From NCBI GenBank assembly GCA_937881505.1, contig CALGEM010000039.1:1-14169 (forward strand): 14,169 nucleotides of DNA. Direction: 5' to 3'. The position numbers and the translations under genes were made by a program. Each line of letters begins with the position of its first letter. Position 1 is the stretch's first letter. This DNA comes from an uncultured euryarchaeote (GTDB lineage: Archaea > Thermoplasmatota > Poseidoniia > Poseidoniales > Poseidoniaceae). Positions 1 to 7,051 of the stretch are shown here, one piece after another. A model generated the notes under the pieces. The model was not told the origin of the DNA, ran no database searches, and saw only the letters and a list, made by a program, of their open reading frames with translations.

Positions 1-89
1 CTTTCGATTTTGTCAACAATCTCTTCGCATGCATCCAATTCTGCTTGCATGTGTCGGATGAACTCATCCACCGATGGCGACTCTGTCAT
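1..89 (-). CDS. Partial unidentified protein, N-terminal 29 codons
   Basis: An open frame runs leftward from an ATG at 87-89 to the window edge, encoding a peptide that starts MTESPSVDEF and continues with an acidic stretch likely to be helical (QAELDACEEIVDKIE). There is no stop before the edge. It is divergent from the isopentenyl phosphate kinase, with 68 nt between the two starts. An AT-rich element (RC TTTACAT, about 113-119) lies about 27 nt upstream of the ATG, which would fit a leaderless transcript. Too little is visible to assign a family. The fragment could be a real gene start or a chance frame; the divergent layout and promoter-like spacing favour a real gene. Confidence 0.5.
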   Translation of the reverse strand, partial: MTESPSVDEFIRHMQAELDACEEIVDKIE

Positions 90-157
90 GTTACGACCCT
101 ATCCAGACTCTCATGTAAACCCAATGCACACATTAGTATGAATTGCTTGGCATATGC

Positions 158-931
158 ATGGGCGGCACCGTTGTCATCAAATGGGGTGGTGGATTAATCA
201 CCCACAAGGACAAGTTGTGTACAGTGAATGATTCTATCATTGAAGAACTGGCTGCAGCATGTGAAAAGTCAAGTAAAAAACTGATCATTGTTCACGGTGC
301 AGGTTCATTTGGTCATATGAAGGCCAAGCAATTCCGCTTAGCAGAAGGCCGAGTTGCTGGGATTGACCAGGATAAAGCGGTTCAAGATGTACGTGATGAC
401 ATGTTAGAACTAAATCGAGTTGTAGTAAGTTCATTGGAATCAAGAGGTTTGGATGTGCAATCATTTCCTCCTCATCGGTGGGCTAAGGGAACAGGTCCAA
501 ATTTTTCAGGTGAACTCCCGATACACGAGGGCGTCACAGTTGTCTATGGCGATGTTGTAGATGATGATTCTAGCGAATTCGGAATACTTTCAGGAGATGA
601 TCTAATGCTACGTTACGCTACAGAAATACCCGATGTTGAGAGGGCGATTTTTGCAATAGGTGGCGTAGACGGTATCCTCAGAGTACCTCCCAGCAAGGCT
701 ACTCCAGATGACTTAATCGAGGAGTGGAACCCTTCAATGGAGTTTGAAGGCGAGCATGCTGCAGAAATAGATGTCACTGGCGGAATCGGATTGAAGGCTA
801 CTAGAGGTGCAATGATTGCTTCCAATGGCATAGATGTCATACTAGTTAATGGTGAAATCTCACAAAGAGTTGCTGATGCAATCGAGGGTATCCCTGTGGT
901 TGGAACACGAATAGTTCCGGGGAACTGTTGA
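158..931 (+). CDS. ipk: Isopentenyl phosphate kinase
   Basis: This amino acid kinase family protein should phosphorylate isopentenyl phosphate to IPP with ATP, the last step of the archaeal (alternative) mevalonate routes, in the cytosol. It has 257 residues, the usual length. Visible landmarks are the N-terminal nucleotide-binding loop VIKWGGG (residues 6-12), the family signature HGAGSFGH with the catalytic His at about 53, YGDV (130-133), LSGDD (144-148) and DVTGGIGLK (205-213). The loop has Gly where many homologues have GGS. The ATG at 158 is preferred over a TTG at 143 because the domain begins directly after it; neither has a clear Shine-Dalgarno, so the gene may be leaderless. The IPP isomerase/GGPP synthase fusion follows 35 nt later on the same strand and uses its product. 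The gene is low in GC, like the rest of the left part of the window. Confidence 0.93.
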   Translation: MGGTVVIKWGGGLITHKDKLCTVNDSIIEELAAACEKSSKKLIIVHGAGSFGHMKAKQFRLAEGRVAGIDQDKAVQDVRDDMLELNRVVVSSLESRGLDVQSFPPHRWAKGTGPNFSGELPIHEGVTVVYGDVVDDDSSEFGILSGDDLMLRYATEIPDVERAIFAIGGVDGILRVPPSKATPDDLIEEWNPSMEFEGEHAAEIDVTGGIGLKATRGAMIASNGIDVILVNGEISQRVADAIEGIPVVGTRIVPGNC

Positions 932-957
932 TGTAGTGGACGCGAAACCGGTTGTAC

Positions 958-961
958 GGTG
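958..961 (+). promoter_or_regulatory. Shine-Dalgarno for the idi-ggpps fusion
   Basis: GGTG (within GGTGAG) sits 5 nt before the ATG at 967. The same core and spacing occur before most other internal genes of the window. This supports 967 over the TTG at 952 and the ATG at 1000. Confidence 0.5.
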
Positions 962-966
962 AGTGC

Positions 967-2697
967 ATGTCTGGATATGGCATAGAGGATGTTCCGACCA
1001 TGCAAATCGAGGCAGATGCCTCTGAGGTGCTGGTTGGCTCAGACTCAACTCAGGAGTCGCTTATGGCTGAGGCAGTAATTCAGGTAACTGAAAATGACGA
1101 GGTCATAGGACCTATCTCAAAACTTGATAGCCACCATGAGGATGGAAAATACCATCGAGCATTCAGTGTGATGCTATTCGACTCTTCTGGTCGTTTATTG
1201 CTTCAAAGAAGGGCATCTCACAAAATCACATTCCCCGATGTATGGGCAAATTCATGTTGTTCTCACCCATTGCATTCTGATGAAGAAATGGAACTCAAAA
1301 ATGCTCTTGGAGTAAAGAGGGCTGCAGTTAGGAAGTTGGAACAGGAATTGGGAATTCATCCGTCCCAAGTTCCTCTTGAAAAGTTTGATTTTGTAACAAA
1401 AATGCGCTATCAAGCACGTCAAGATGAAGATTGGATCGAGAGAGAAATAGACCACTGTTTGGTCATTCATACCGATGTTGACGTAAATCCCAATCCGAAC
1501 GAAGTCAGTGAAATCAAGTGGGTTTCGCAAGAGGAATTGGAAGAAATGTTGGTCTCTGATGACTCAGAAAATGTAATTGCACCTTGGTTCCGATGCATTG
1601 CTGCAAGAATAATGGATGATGATTGGTGGAGGCCAGGTTGTGTATCGGCTGATGATTTGATTCACGATATGGGCGACGTATCTCACATGCTACCTAATGC
1701 AATTGGAGCAGACTTGTCAACAAGTATCGCAGAGGTCAAGGACTTAGTAGAGAGTCGAATCGAGCGAGCTCTTACTCACAGTAAACTTCCAAGATTGTCT
1801 GGTGCAATGATGCACCTTGTTGAAGGAGGAGGAAAGCGCTTGCGAGCGACATTACCTTGGTTAGTAGCTAAGGCTGTTGGAGATACTCACTCGGGTTTGT
1901 TGGATGTTGGTGCAGCCATAGAAATCATTCACAATTTCACTTTGGTCCATGATGATATCATGGACGACGATGATGTACGTCGTGGCCGTCCAGCAGTTCA
2001 TATTGAGTATGATTTACCAACAGCAATTAATGCAGGAGATGCCATGCTTGCCATCGCATTTGAGGCCATGGCAGTTGCAGAAGGAATCGAGCCGGAATTG
2101 TTGCCGTTCTTAGTAAAGCGAATTGGCAGAATGGTTCGAAAGTGTAGTGAAGGACAGCAACTCGATATCGAATTTGAGGATCGAGAGGTAGTTTCCGAAG
2201 AGGAATACATCGAAATGATTCATGGAAAAACCGCTGCTATGTTCTTGACATGCGCTGAAGTCGGTTCACATCTTGCAGGTGCGGATGAAGAAATTATTCA
2301 GTGTATGCATGATTGGGGCTTAGCCTTAGGATTGTGCTTCCAATTGATGGATGATTTGATCGATGTCTTGTCGGACTCAGATACTCTAGGCAAACCAAGT
2401 GGAAGTGATGTTGCTCAAGGAAAGAGAACTCTGATGGTTATTCATGCTCTCAGACAACCTCCATCGCAGGCTAAGGATGATTTGCTTGCAGTACTCGGTA
2501 AAGGTGACAATGTTACTGCAGAACAAGTCGCCAGAGGGCACCAAGCATTGCATGATTTGGGTTCCATCGAATATGCGAAAGTAAAAGCCGAAGCATACCA
2601 CCGTAAAGCTCACGATTGCTTAGATAGAATTTCAGAAAACCCTGCACTCAGGGCTCTGCGAGAGTTGACAGATTATCAACTCAACCGGATTTTCTGA
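967..2697 (+). CDS. Fusion: type I IPP isomerase + geranylgeranyl diphosphate synthase
   Basis: One 576-residue frame joins two isoprenoid enzymes. Residues about 35-240 are a Nudix-fold type I IPP isomerase: NSCCSHP (95-101, catalytic Cys 98), a Nudix-like helix (KRAAVRKLEQELGI), EREIDH (metal/catalytic Glu 158 and 160) and a C-terminal APWFR...WW segment. Several of these (HRAFSV, KITFP, CCSHPL, EIDH) resemble the eukaryotic enzyme more than the E. coli one. Residues about 250-576 are a trans-prenyltransferase: GGGKRLR (287-293), first Asp-rich motif DDIMD (329-333) with RRG after it, HGKT (419-422), second Asp-rich motif DDLID (462-466) and GKRT. Phe at position -5 from the first Asp motif matches archaeal GGPP synthases, so C20 product is inferred. 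The protein would turn IPP into DMAPP and condense both into GGPP for ether lipids. The domains lie in one uninterrupted frame. Its 3' end overlaps the convergent MOSC gene by 17 nt. Confidence 0.93.
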   Translation: MSGYGIEDVPTMQIEADASEVLVGSDSTQESLMAEAVIQVTENDEVIGPISKLDSHHEDGKYHRAFSVMLFDSSGRLLLQRRASHKITFPDVWANSCCSHPLHSDEEMELKNALGVKRAAVRKLEQELGIHPSQVPLEKFDFVTKMRYQARQDEDWIEREIDHCLVIHTDVDVNPNPNEVSEIKWVSQEELEEMLVSDDSENVIAPWFRCIAARIMDDDWWRPGCVSADDLIHDMGDVSHMLPNAIGADLSTSIAEVKDLVESRIERALTHSKLPRLSGAMMHLVEGGGKRLRATLPWLVAKAVGDTHSGLLDVGAAIEIIHNFTLVHDDIMDDDDVRRGRPAVHIEYDLPTAINAGDAMLAIAFEAMAVAEGIEPELLPFLVKRIGRMVRKCSEGQQLDIEFEDREVVSEEEYIEMIHGKTAAMFLTCAEVGSHLAGADEEIIQCMHDWGLALGLCFQLMDDLIDVLSDSDTLGKPSGSDVAQGKRTLMVIHALRQPPSQAKDDLLAVLGKGDNVTAEQVARGHQALHDLGSIEYAKVKAEAYHRKAHDCLDRISENPALRALRELTDYQLNRIF

Positions 2698-3112
2698 CAG
2701 TACCTGCTCTAATTACTCTGCAGTACCATCGAGTTTCTCCTGGATATTTTTTGTGAGATAATCTATTGAAGTAACCGTCAATGAATGATGCTTCAATCGT
2801 TTTACAGGGTGTTGCTGCAGAAACAACTTCCAATTCGGAATCACCCACAGTGAAAATTGTTCCAATACCTAGATTGAACCCTTCGACTAGTAGATTTTCT
2901 CCAGTTGTACCTGGCATTATTGGGTGTCCTTCAGATTGCAACTTAGTAAGAATTTCATTCTCCAGTACACAGACAGCTTTCATTTCCCCGCCATGGTGCT
3001 TTTTGTCGGCTTGATTGTCACCTAAAAGTCCGGATGCAGTAATCTCTGCGGATTCTACTGCAAGTTTTGGAACGCCTCCATCTGAGACAAAAATCCCCAA
3101 AACCTGCCCCAT
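2681..3112 (-). CDS. MOSC domain protein
   Basis: A 143-residue stand-alone MOSC domain, the family related to the C-terminal domain of Moco sulfurase. Members bind sulfur on a cysteine and act in molybdenum-cofactor sulfuration or reduction of N-hydroxylated compounds; which of these applies here is unknown. Visible motifs are GLLGD (28-32), HHGG (39-42), GENL (71-74) and the conserved Cys 103 in ATPCKT. The ATG at 3112 is chosen because AGGTGG lies 5 nt upstream, the arrangement also seen before fusA; a GTG at 3121 would add three residues but overlaps that site. It lies 26 nt behind fusA on the same strand and is probably co-transcribed, although archaeal fusA is more often followed by EF-1A and S10 genes. 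The gene is GC-poor, like the fusA 3' part next to it. Confidence 0.85.
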   Translation of the reverse strand: MGQVLGIFVSDGGVPKLAVESAEITASGLLGDNQADKKHHGGEMKAVCVLENEILTKLQSEGHPIMPGTTGENLLVEGFNLGIGTIFTVGDSELEVVSAATPCKTIEASFIDGYFNRLSHKKYPGETRWYCRVIRAGTVRKSG

Positions 3113-3117
3113 CCAAG

Positions 3118-3123
3118 CCACCT
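3118..3123 (-). promoter_or_regulatory. Shine-Dalgarno for the MOSC gene
   Basis: AGGTGG on the minus strand ends 5 nt before the ATG at 3112. It decides the start and matches the fusA site in sequence and spacing. Confidence 0.5.
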
Positions 3124-3138
3124 GGATGAACTGAATAA

Positions 3139-5346
3139 TCAGTCAGCGTAGTAAGATTCTGGGTTTGGATCAGGCTTCAATCCCTTTCTTGTTCGGATTT
3201 CACCGACTACCTTGTCGAATAGTTGAGGCGGTAGCATCTCGAATCCGATGTTTTCTGAGTTCCAAACCGCACGGCCTTGGGAAGCAGCACGGATATCGTT
3301 GGAGAATCCGAATGTTTCAGCAACAGGTAGTGTTCCGATAACAGTGGTCGCTTCTCCTTCAGATGGCATATCTTCGATAATACCTCTTCTGTTGGTGATT
3401 TCACGAGTAACTTGTCCTAGCCAGTCGTTTGGAACGCTGACGTGAGATCTCTGCATTGGCTCCATCAAGACTGTGCGTGCACGTAGCATTGCACCCTTGA
3501 TACCATTTCTAACAGCAGGAATAGTCTGTGCAGGTCCACGGTGGATTGCATCTTCGTGCAACTTAGCATCGACTAGTCTGACCATCATTCCCATAACAGG
3601 TTCATCTGCCACAGGTCCCTTCTTACAAACTTCGTTGAAAGCTTCGATAATCAATTCACGAGTCTCGTGAAGTCCTTGAATACCCTTGGTGTCATTTACC
3701 AGTACATTTGTTCCATTGATTGCGTAAATCTTGCGCATTAGGTCCTTGTCCATTCCAAACTCACCGAACTTGCTTCCGACTTCCTTTGCATCGGAACTGC
3801 GAACGGGTCCGTCGCCGAGTTCTCCAGAGCGGAGAGCAGCCACGACTTCGGCAGGAAGCGCTTCAATCTCAAAGAAGAAACGGTTGTGGCGGTTAGGCGA
3901 CTTGCCTTCAAACGCATTTCCACGGTTGGAACCTTGGATACCCTCTCGGTAAACGACAATGGGCGGGCTAACCTTGACCTTGATGTTCTGCTCCTCTTCA
4001 ATTCGGTAAACGGTGATCTCAAGGTGGAGTTCACCCATACCGGCGAGAAGGGCTTCACCGGTCTCTTGGTTGGTGGTCACTTGCAGGGAAGCGTCGGCCT
4101 TGGCCAAGGAACGAAGGGCGTCAATGAACTTCGGCAGGTCCTTCATGCTCTTGGGCTCAACAGCGACAGTGACCACAGGGTCAGAGTAGTGGCGGATGGC
4201 TTCGAAGGGCGTGAAATCCTTGTCTCGTGAGAGCGTCACACCAGCAGCGGCTGAACGAATACCGGTAACGGCTGCAATGTTTCCGGCCACAACTTTGGGC
4301 ACCGTGATACGGTCGCCACCGACCATCATGGCCACTTGCTGTACACGCTCGGGCTTTGCGGCGCCGATGGCGTACACGGACTCACCCTGGTTGATGGCAC
4401 CGGAGTAAACACGGCCGACCGCCACTTCACCAGCGTGAGGGTCCATCCAAATCTTGGTGACCATCATGGCAAGTTCTGCATCTGGGTCACAGTTCATCAT
4501 GGCTTGACCGATGTCAGATTCCAAATCGCCCGTCCAGATGTTGGGGATACGGTACTTCTGGGCCTCAATTGGGCCGGGAAGTTTGGTGACCGCCATGTCA
4601 AGAAGAACTTCGTGAACCGGGGCTTTCTGTGCGAGCGTCTTTTGGTCTTCGTTGTTGCAGTACTCGAAAATTTCCTTGAAGGAAATGCCGGACTTGGCCA
4701 TGTAAGGCACGGTGATACCCCAGTTGTGGTAGGCTGAACCGAAGGCGACGGTTCCGTCTTGAACGGAAACTTGCCATGCCTTGCCCATACCTTCTGGAGC
4801 GAATTGCTTGATGAGTTTGTTGACCTTCTTGATGGTCTCTGTGAAACGAGCCATCATGTCTTCGGGCGTGACTTGCAACTCGTTGATGAGGCGGTCCACC
4901 TTGTTGATGAACAACACCGGCTTCACCTTCTCCTTCAGAGCTTGGCGAACCACCGTTTCAGTCTGTGGCATTGGCCCTTCAACCGCACAGGCGAGAATGA
5001 AACAACCGTCAACAGCACGCATGGCACGGGTGACGTCGCCACCGAAGTCAACGTGACCTGGGGTATCGATGAGGTTGATGAGGTAGTCCGTGCCTTCCAC
5101 GGCGTGGACCATCGATGCGGATGCGGCGTTGATGGTGATTCCACGAGCGGATTCTTGCTCGTCAAAGTCGAGCACACGGGCTGCGCCGGCGAGTTCGTTG
5201 GACATCATTCCGGCACCTGCGATAAGGTTGTCAGAGAGCGTGGTCTTTCCGTGGTCAATGTGAGCAGCGATGCACAAGTTCCTGATTTGAGGAAGAACGT
5301 GCATGACTTCTGTGGCCTTCTTGATGTTGTCTTCTTTGCGTCCCAT
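3139..5346 (-). CDS. fusA: Translation elongation factor 2 (aEF-2)
   Basis: This GTPase translocates tRNA and mRNA on the ribosome. The frame is complete: 735 residues, normal for archaeal EF-2. G-domain motifs are AHIDHGKT (28-35), RGITI (68-72), DTPGH (94-98) and NKVD (148-151). Domain IV carries LHEDAIHRG, whose His (about residue 602, codon 3541-3543) is the site modified to diphthamide. The ATG at 5346 gives the archaeal-type start MGRKEDN and has GGTGG 5 nt upstream; a GTG at 5355 overlaps that site. Composition is odd: third codon positions are about 71% G/C in 3961-4200 but about 39% in 3181-3720 (hand counts), although the protein reads as one normal EF-2. It follows rps12, rps7 and a DsrE gene; the MOSC gene lies downstream. 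Confidence 0.98.
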   Translation of the reverse strand: MGRKEDNIKKATEVMHVLPQIRNLCIAAHIDHGKTTLSDNLIAGAGMMSNELAGAARVLDFDEQESARGITINAASASMVHAVEGTDYLINLIDTPGHVDFGGDVTRAMRAVDGCFILACAVEGPMPQTETVVRQALKEKVKPVLFINKVDRLINELQVTPEDMMARFTETIKKVNKLIKQFAPEGMGKAWQVSVQDGTVAFGSAYHNWGITVPYMAKSGISFKEIFEYCNNEDQKTLAQKAPVHEVLLDMAVTKLPGPIEAQKYRIPNIWTGDLESDIGQAMMNCDPDAELAMMVTKIWMDPHAGEVAVGRVYSGAINQGESVYAIGAAKPERVQQVAMMVGGDRITVPKVVAGNIAAVTGIRSAAAGVTLSRDKDFTPFEAIRHYSDPVVTVAVEPKSMKDLPKFIDALRSLAKADASLQVTTNQETGEALLAGMGELHLEITVYRIEEEQNIKVKVSPPIVVYREGIQGSNRGNAFEGKSPNRHNRFFFEIEALPAEVVAALRSGELGDGPVRSSDAKEVGSKFGEFGMDKDLMRKIYAINGTNVLVNDTKGIQGLHETRELIIEAFNEVCKKGPVADEPVMGMMVRLVDAKLHEDAIHRGPAQTIPAVRNGIKGAMLRARTVLMEPMQRSHVSVPNDWLGQVTREITNRRGIIEDMPSEGEATTVIGTLPVAETFGFSNDIRAASQGRAVWNSENIGFEMLPPQLFDKVVGEIRTRKGLKPDPNPESYYAD

Positions 5347-5351
5347 GGTTA

Positions 5352-5356
5352 CCACC
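5352..5356 (-). promoter_or_regulatory. Shine-Dalgarno for fusA
   Basis: GGTGG on the minus strand lies 5 nt before the ATG at 5346. It favours that start over the in-frame GTG at 5355. Confidence 0.5.
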
Positions 5357-5388
5357 GTGTTCTCGTTGCTTCGCCCACTGAAAAGGGG

Positions 5389-5397
5389 TTCTTAAGT
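5389..5397 (-). promoter_or_regulatory. Possible TATA-like element before fusA
   Basis: The 72-nt gap between the DsrE gene and fusA contains ACTTAAGAA on the minus strand, about 45 nt before the fusA ATG. A start about 25 nt downstream would leave a short leader holding the GGTGG site. The match to an archaeal TATA box is weak; an internal fusA promoter is only a suggestion. Confidence 0.22.
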
Positions 5398-5418
5398 GCC
5401 TCGCAGGAGAGCGAAGGC

Positions 5419-5808
5419 TCAGTACATGAGTTGGACGTCGGAAGCCGTGGCGAGAGCGATGACACCGGGAGGTCCGCTCCAAGCAATTTTATCATCGGAG
5501 ACATAGAGGGCTCCGTCACCTTCTGAGTGGCCTAAGACCGCCTTCACCGAAGCAAATGAACAATGCAAGTCAGCACCTGCAAGCAGGGCATCCATGAATC
5601 CGTGAATCATGGTTGATTCCGGGCCCATCTCCGTTTCGAGATCCTCCAAAAAAGCGGCATCGAGAAACCGGACCCCAGCGGCAGCAAAGAACACGCTGAC
5701 CTCGTGCCCGTCCTCGACAGCCCTAGCGGCGCAAGCCAAACCAACAATGGCCTTCATTCGGTCAATGGCGGGATCAGAGACAAACTTGACAAAAACGGAT
5801 TTACCCAT
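5419..5808 (-). CDS. DsrE-family protein
   Basis: A 129-residue protein of the DsrE/DsrF-like fold, small alpha/beta proteins that bind or relay sulfur on a cysteine or act as oligomeric accessory proteins. Family-like features are the opening strand SVFVKFVSDP, the helix-strand unit AARAVEDGHEVSVFF followed by AAAGVRFLD (26-50), a single Cys late in the protein (LHCSF, Cys 83) and a hydrophobic C-terminal ALATASDVQLM. A sulfur-relay role, for instance in tRNA thiolation, is possible but nothing here proves it. It sits between rps7 (69-nt gap) and fusA (72-nt gap), where archaea normally have no gene. Unlike its neighbours it has no GGTG Shine-Dalgarno before its ATG; the bases there are GATATATG. 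Confidence 0.72.
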   Translation of the reverse strand: MGKSVFVKFVSDPAIDRMKAIVGLACAARAVEDGHEVSVFFAAAGVRFLDAAFLEDLETEMGPESTMIHGFMDALLAGADLHCSFASVKAVLGHSEGDGALYVSDDKIAWSGPPGVIALATASDVQLMY

Positions 5809-5877
5809 ATATCAAGCGTGCAAAGCCCGAAGGCCATCAACATTCTGCACAAGGACCGACGTCAAAAACGGGCCTGA

Positions 5878-6489
5878 TCATCGGGCAGAGGCAGCAATGC
5901 GCTCCAACTCTTCCTTCTTGCCGACGGCATAGGAGGTGACATCGCCCTCACTGGCTTTGGTCAATTCGTTGATGATGCAGTTCTGAAGCGTGCGCTTGGA
6001 TTTGTGTGTTCCTTGCTGTGCGCCCCTGGCAAGGTTCGCCAAAGCAACATCAAGCCGGCGAGAAGGAGAGGAATCAACAGCCTTTGGCTGAGACACCGCA
6101 CCGAATTTGATTCGGGTGATTTCTTCCATAGGAGCAGCGGAGCAAATAGCGTCAACAAAGACCTGAAGCGGGTTGTTTCCAGAGCGCTCGGCGATTTGGT
6201 CAAGAGCGCCTTCGAATGCCTTCATGGCACCCATTTTCTTACCGGTGTATGCACCGGTTCGCATGAGCTTGTTGATGTAGCGCTCAACGACGGAAAGCTT
6301 GGCCTTTCCAAACCAAGCGTTAGCGTGGCGACCTCCGGTGTGGGGCACACCGACGGTTGTCAAGTTGATGTAAGGAGCAAGACCAGGGTCTCGGCAGGTG
6401 ACTTCGGATGCGTCCCACTTTCCGAACACTTTGGTACCGATGCCGGCAATTGGCTTGGCTTCAACAACGTCTGAATCTGCATCGCTCAT
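5878..6489 (-). CDS. rps7: Small ribosomal subunit protein uS7
   Basis: Primary 16S rRNA-binding protein of the 30S head. The 203-residue product has the archaeal/eukaryotic S7 layout: an acidic N-terminal extension (MSDADSDV), then INLTTVGVPHTGGRHAN, VVERYINKLMR, the NNPLQVFVDAI and APMEEITRIKFGAVSQPKAVD segments with the basic, rRNA-contacting loop, and the C-terminal RRLDVALANLARGA...SKRTLQNCIINEL. Three ATG codons stand in a row; the last (6487-6489) is chosen because it puts GAGGTG 6 nt upstream, as in rps12. An upstream ATG at 6543 would overlap rps12 and add a non-homologous leader. rps12 ends 11 nt before this start, so the two are translated from one transcript. Confidence 0.95.
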   Translation of the reverse strand: MSDADSDVVEAKPIAGIGTKVFGKWDASEVTCRDPGLAPYINLTTVGVPHTGGRHANAWFGKAKLSVVERYINKLMRTGAYTGKKMGAMKAFEGALDQIAERSGNNPLQVFVDAICSAAPMEEITRIKFGAVSQPKAVDSSPSRRLDVALANLARGAQQGTHKSKRTLQNCIINELTKASEGDVTSYAVGKKEELERIAASAR

Positions 6490-6495
6490 CATCAT

Positions 6496-6501
6496 CACCT
6501 C
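6496..6501 (-). promoter_or_regulatory. Shine-Dalgarno for rps7
   Basis: GAGGTG on the minus strand overlaps the rps12 stop codon (6500-6502) and lies 6 nt before the ATG at 6489, suggesting coupled termination and re-initiation. Confidence 0.55.
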
Positions 6502-6928
6502 AGCGGACTGGCTTCTCCTTTCGGCCTCGAACCATTTCATCAAGGGAAACGCCGTTCACTTGAATGACCTTGTAACGAACACCCGGAATATCTCCGTACG
6601 AACGACCCATGCGGCCGCCGATACCTTCGACCATGACCTCATCGTGCTCGTCAATGAAGTTGATTGCGCCGTCGCCCGGGGCGAAAGCAGTCAATTTGTT
6701 GCCGTTTTTGATGAGGGAGATTTTGACAGCCTTGCGAATACCGGAGTTGGGCTGCTTGGCTTCAATACCGACTTTTTCCACAACGATACCCTTGGCTTGG
6801 GTGGAACCAGCAAGCGGGTCGTGCTTGGCGCGGGACTTGAGCATGCGCTTCTTGTATCGACGGTCCGACCAACGGAATTTTTGTCGGTCCTTGGCCATCT
6901 TTGCACCTGCGAAGAGTCCTCTGCCCAT
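6500..6928 (-). CDS. rps12: Small ribosomal subunit protein uS12
   Basis: Decoding-centre protein of the 30S subunit. The 142-residue product shows the archaeal S12 layout: start MGRGLFAGAK, basic helix RQKFRWSDRRYKKRM, the decoding loop AKQPNSGIRKAVKI, FAPGDGAINFIDEHDEV and the second loop GDIPGVRYKV. The decoding loop reads PNSG where nearly all S12 proteins have PNSA. Two ATGs occur in tandem; 6928 is preferred because GAGGTG lies 6 nt upstream, exactly as for rps7. It is the first gene of the rps12-rps7-DsrE-fusA-MOSC strand run. The usual archaeal upstream partners (RNA polymerase A subunits, L30e, NusA) are absent: a divergent UbiD gene lies upstream instead. Confidence 0.96.
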   Translation of the reverse strand: MGRGLFAGAKMAKDRQKFRWSDRRYKKRMLKSRAKHDPLAGSTQAKGIVVEKVGIEAKQPNSGIRKAVKISLIKNGNKLTAFAPGDGAINFIDEHDEVMVEGIGGRMGRSYGDIPGVRYKVIQVNGVSLDEMVRGRKEKPVR

Positions 6929-6934
6929 CATGGT

Positions 6935-6940
6935 CACCTC
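6935..6940 (-). promoter_or_regulatory. Shine-Dalgarno for rps12
   Basis: GAGGTG on the minus strand, 6 nt before the ATG at 6928 and 3 nt before the tandem ATG at 6931. Confidence 0.55.
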
Positions 6941-6969
6941 ATTGAAGCATTTCGCCGACTTGCCGCCCC

Positions 6970-6983
6970 TATTTAATCAAATC
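6970..6983. promoter_or_regulatory. AT-rich core promoter in the divergent rps12/ubiD gap
   Basis: The 123-nt gap between the rps12 and UbiD starts is mostly GC-rich except for TATTTAATCAAATC. On the minus strand it reads GATTTGATTAAATA, a fair TATA box; a start about 25 nt downstream would give rps12 a leader of about 20 nt containing its GAGGTG. On the plus strand TATTTAAT could serve the UbiD operon, with a longer leader. No other element of note was seen in the gap. Confidence 0.45.
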
Positions 6984-7051
6984 CCTTTGACCCACCCAAT
7001 CTACGGCGGCGTCATTTGATTAGGAGCAATCCTTGGAACGCCTCATCATGC

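Noticed and set aside
4759..5526. Long open frame (255 codons) on the plus strand opposite fusA
   Set aside because: It lies antisense to the conserved G-domain of aEF-2, has low-complexity composition typical of mirrored high-GC codons, and shows no motif.
5853..5877. Possible terminator after rps7 (short T5 run, minus strand)
   Set aside because: Only five T residues without a stem or a longer T-tract; the next gene follows on the same strand, so read-through is likely.
6490..6543. Upstream extension of uS7 to an ATG at 6543
   Set aside because: It would overlap rps12 and add a non-homologous leader; GAGGTG is placed correctly for the ATG at 6489.
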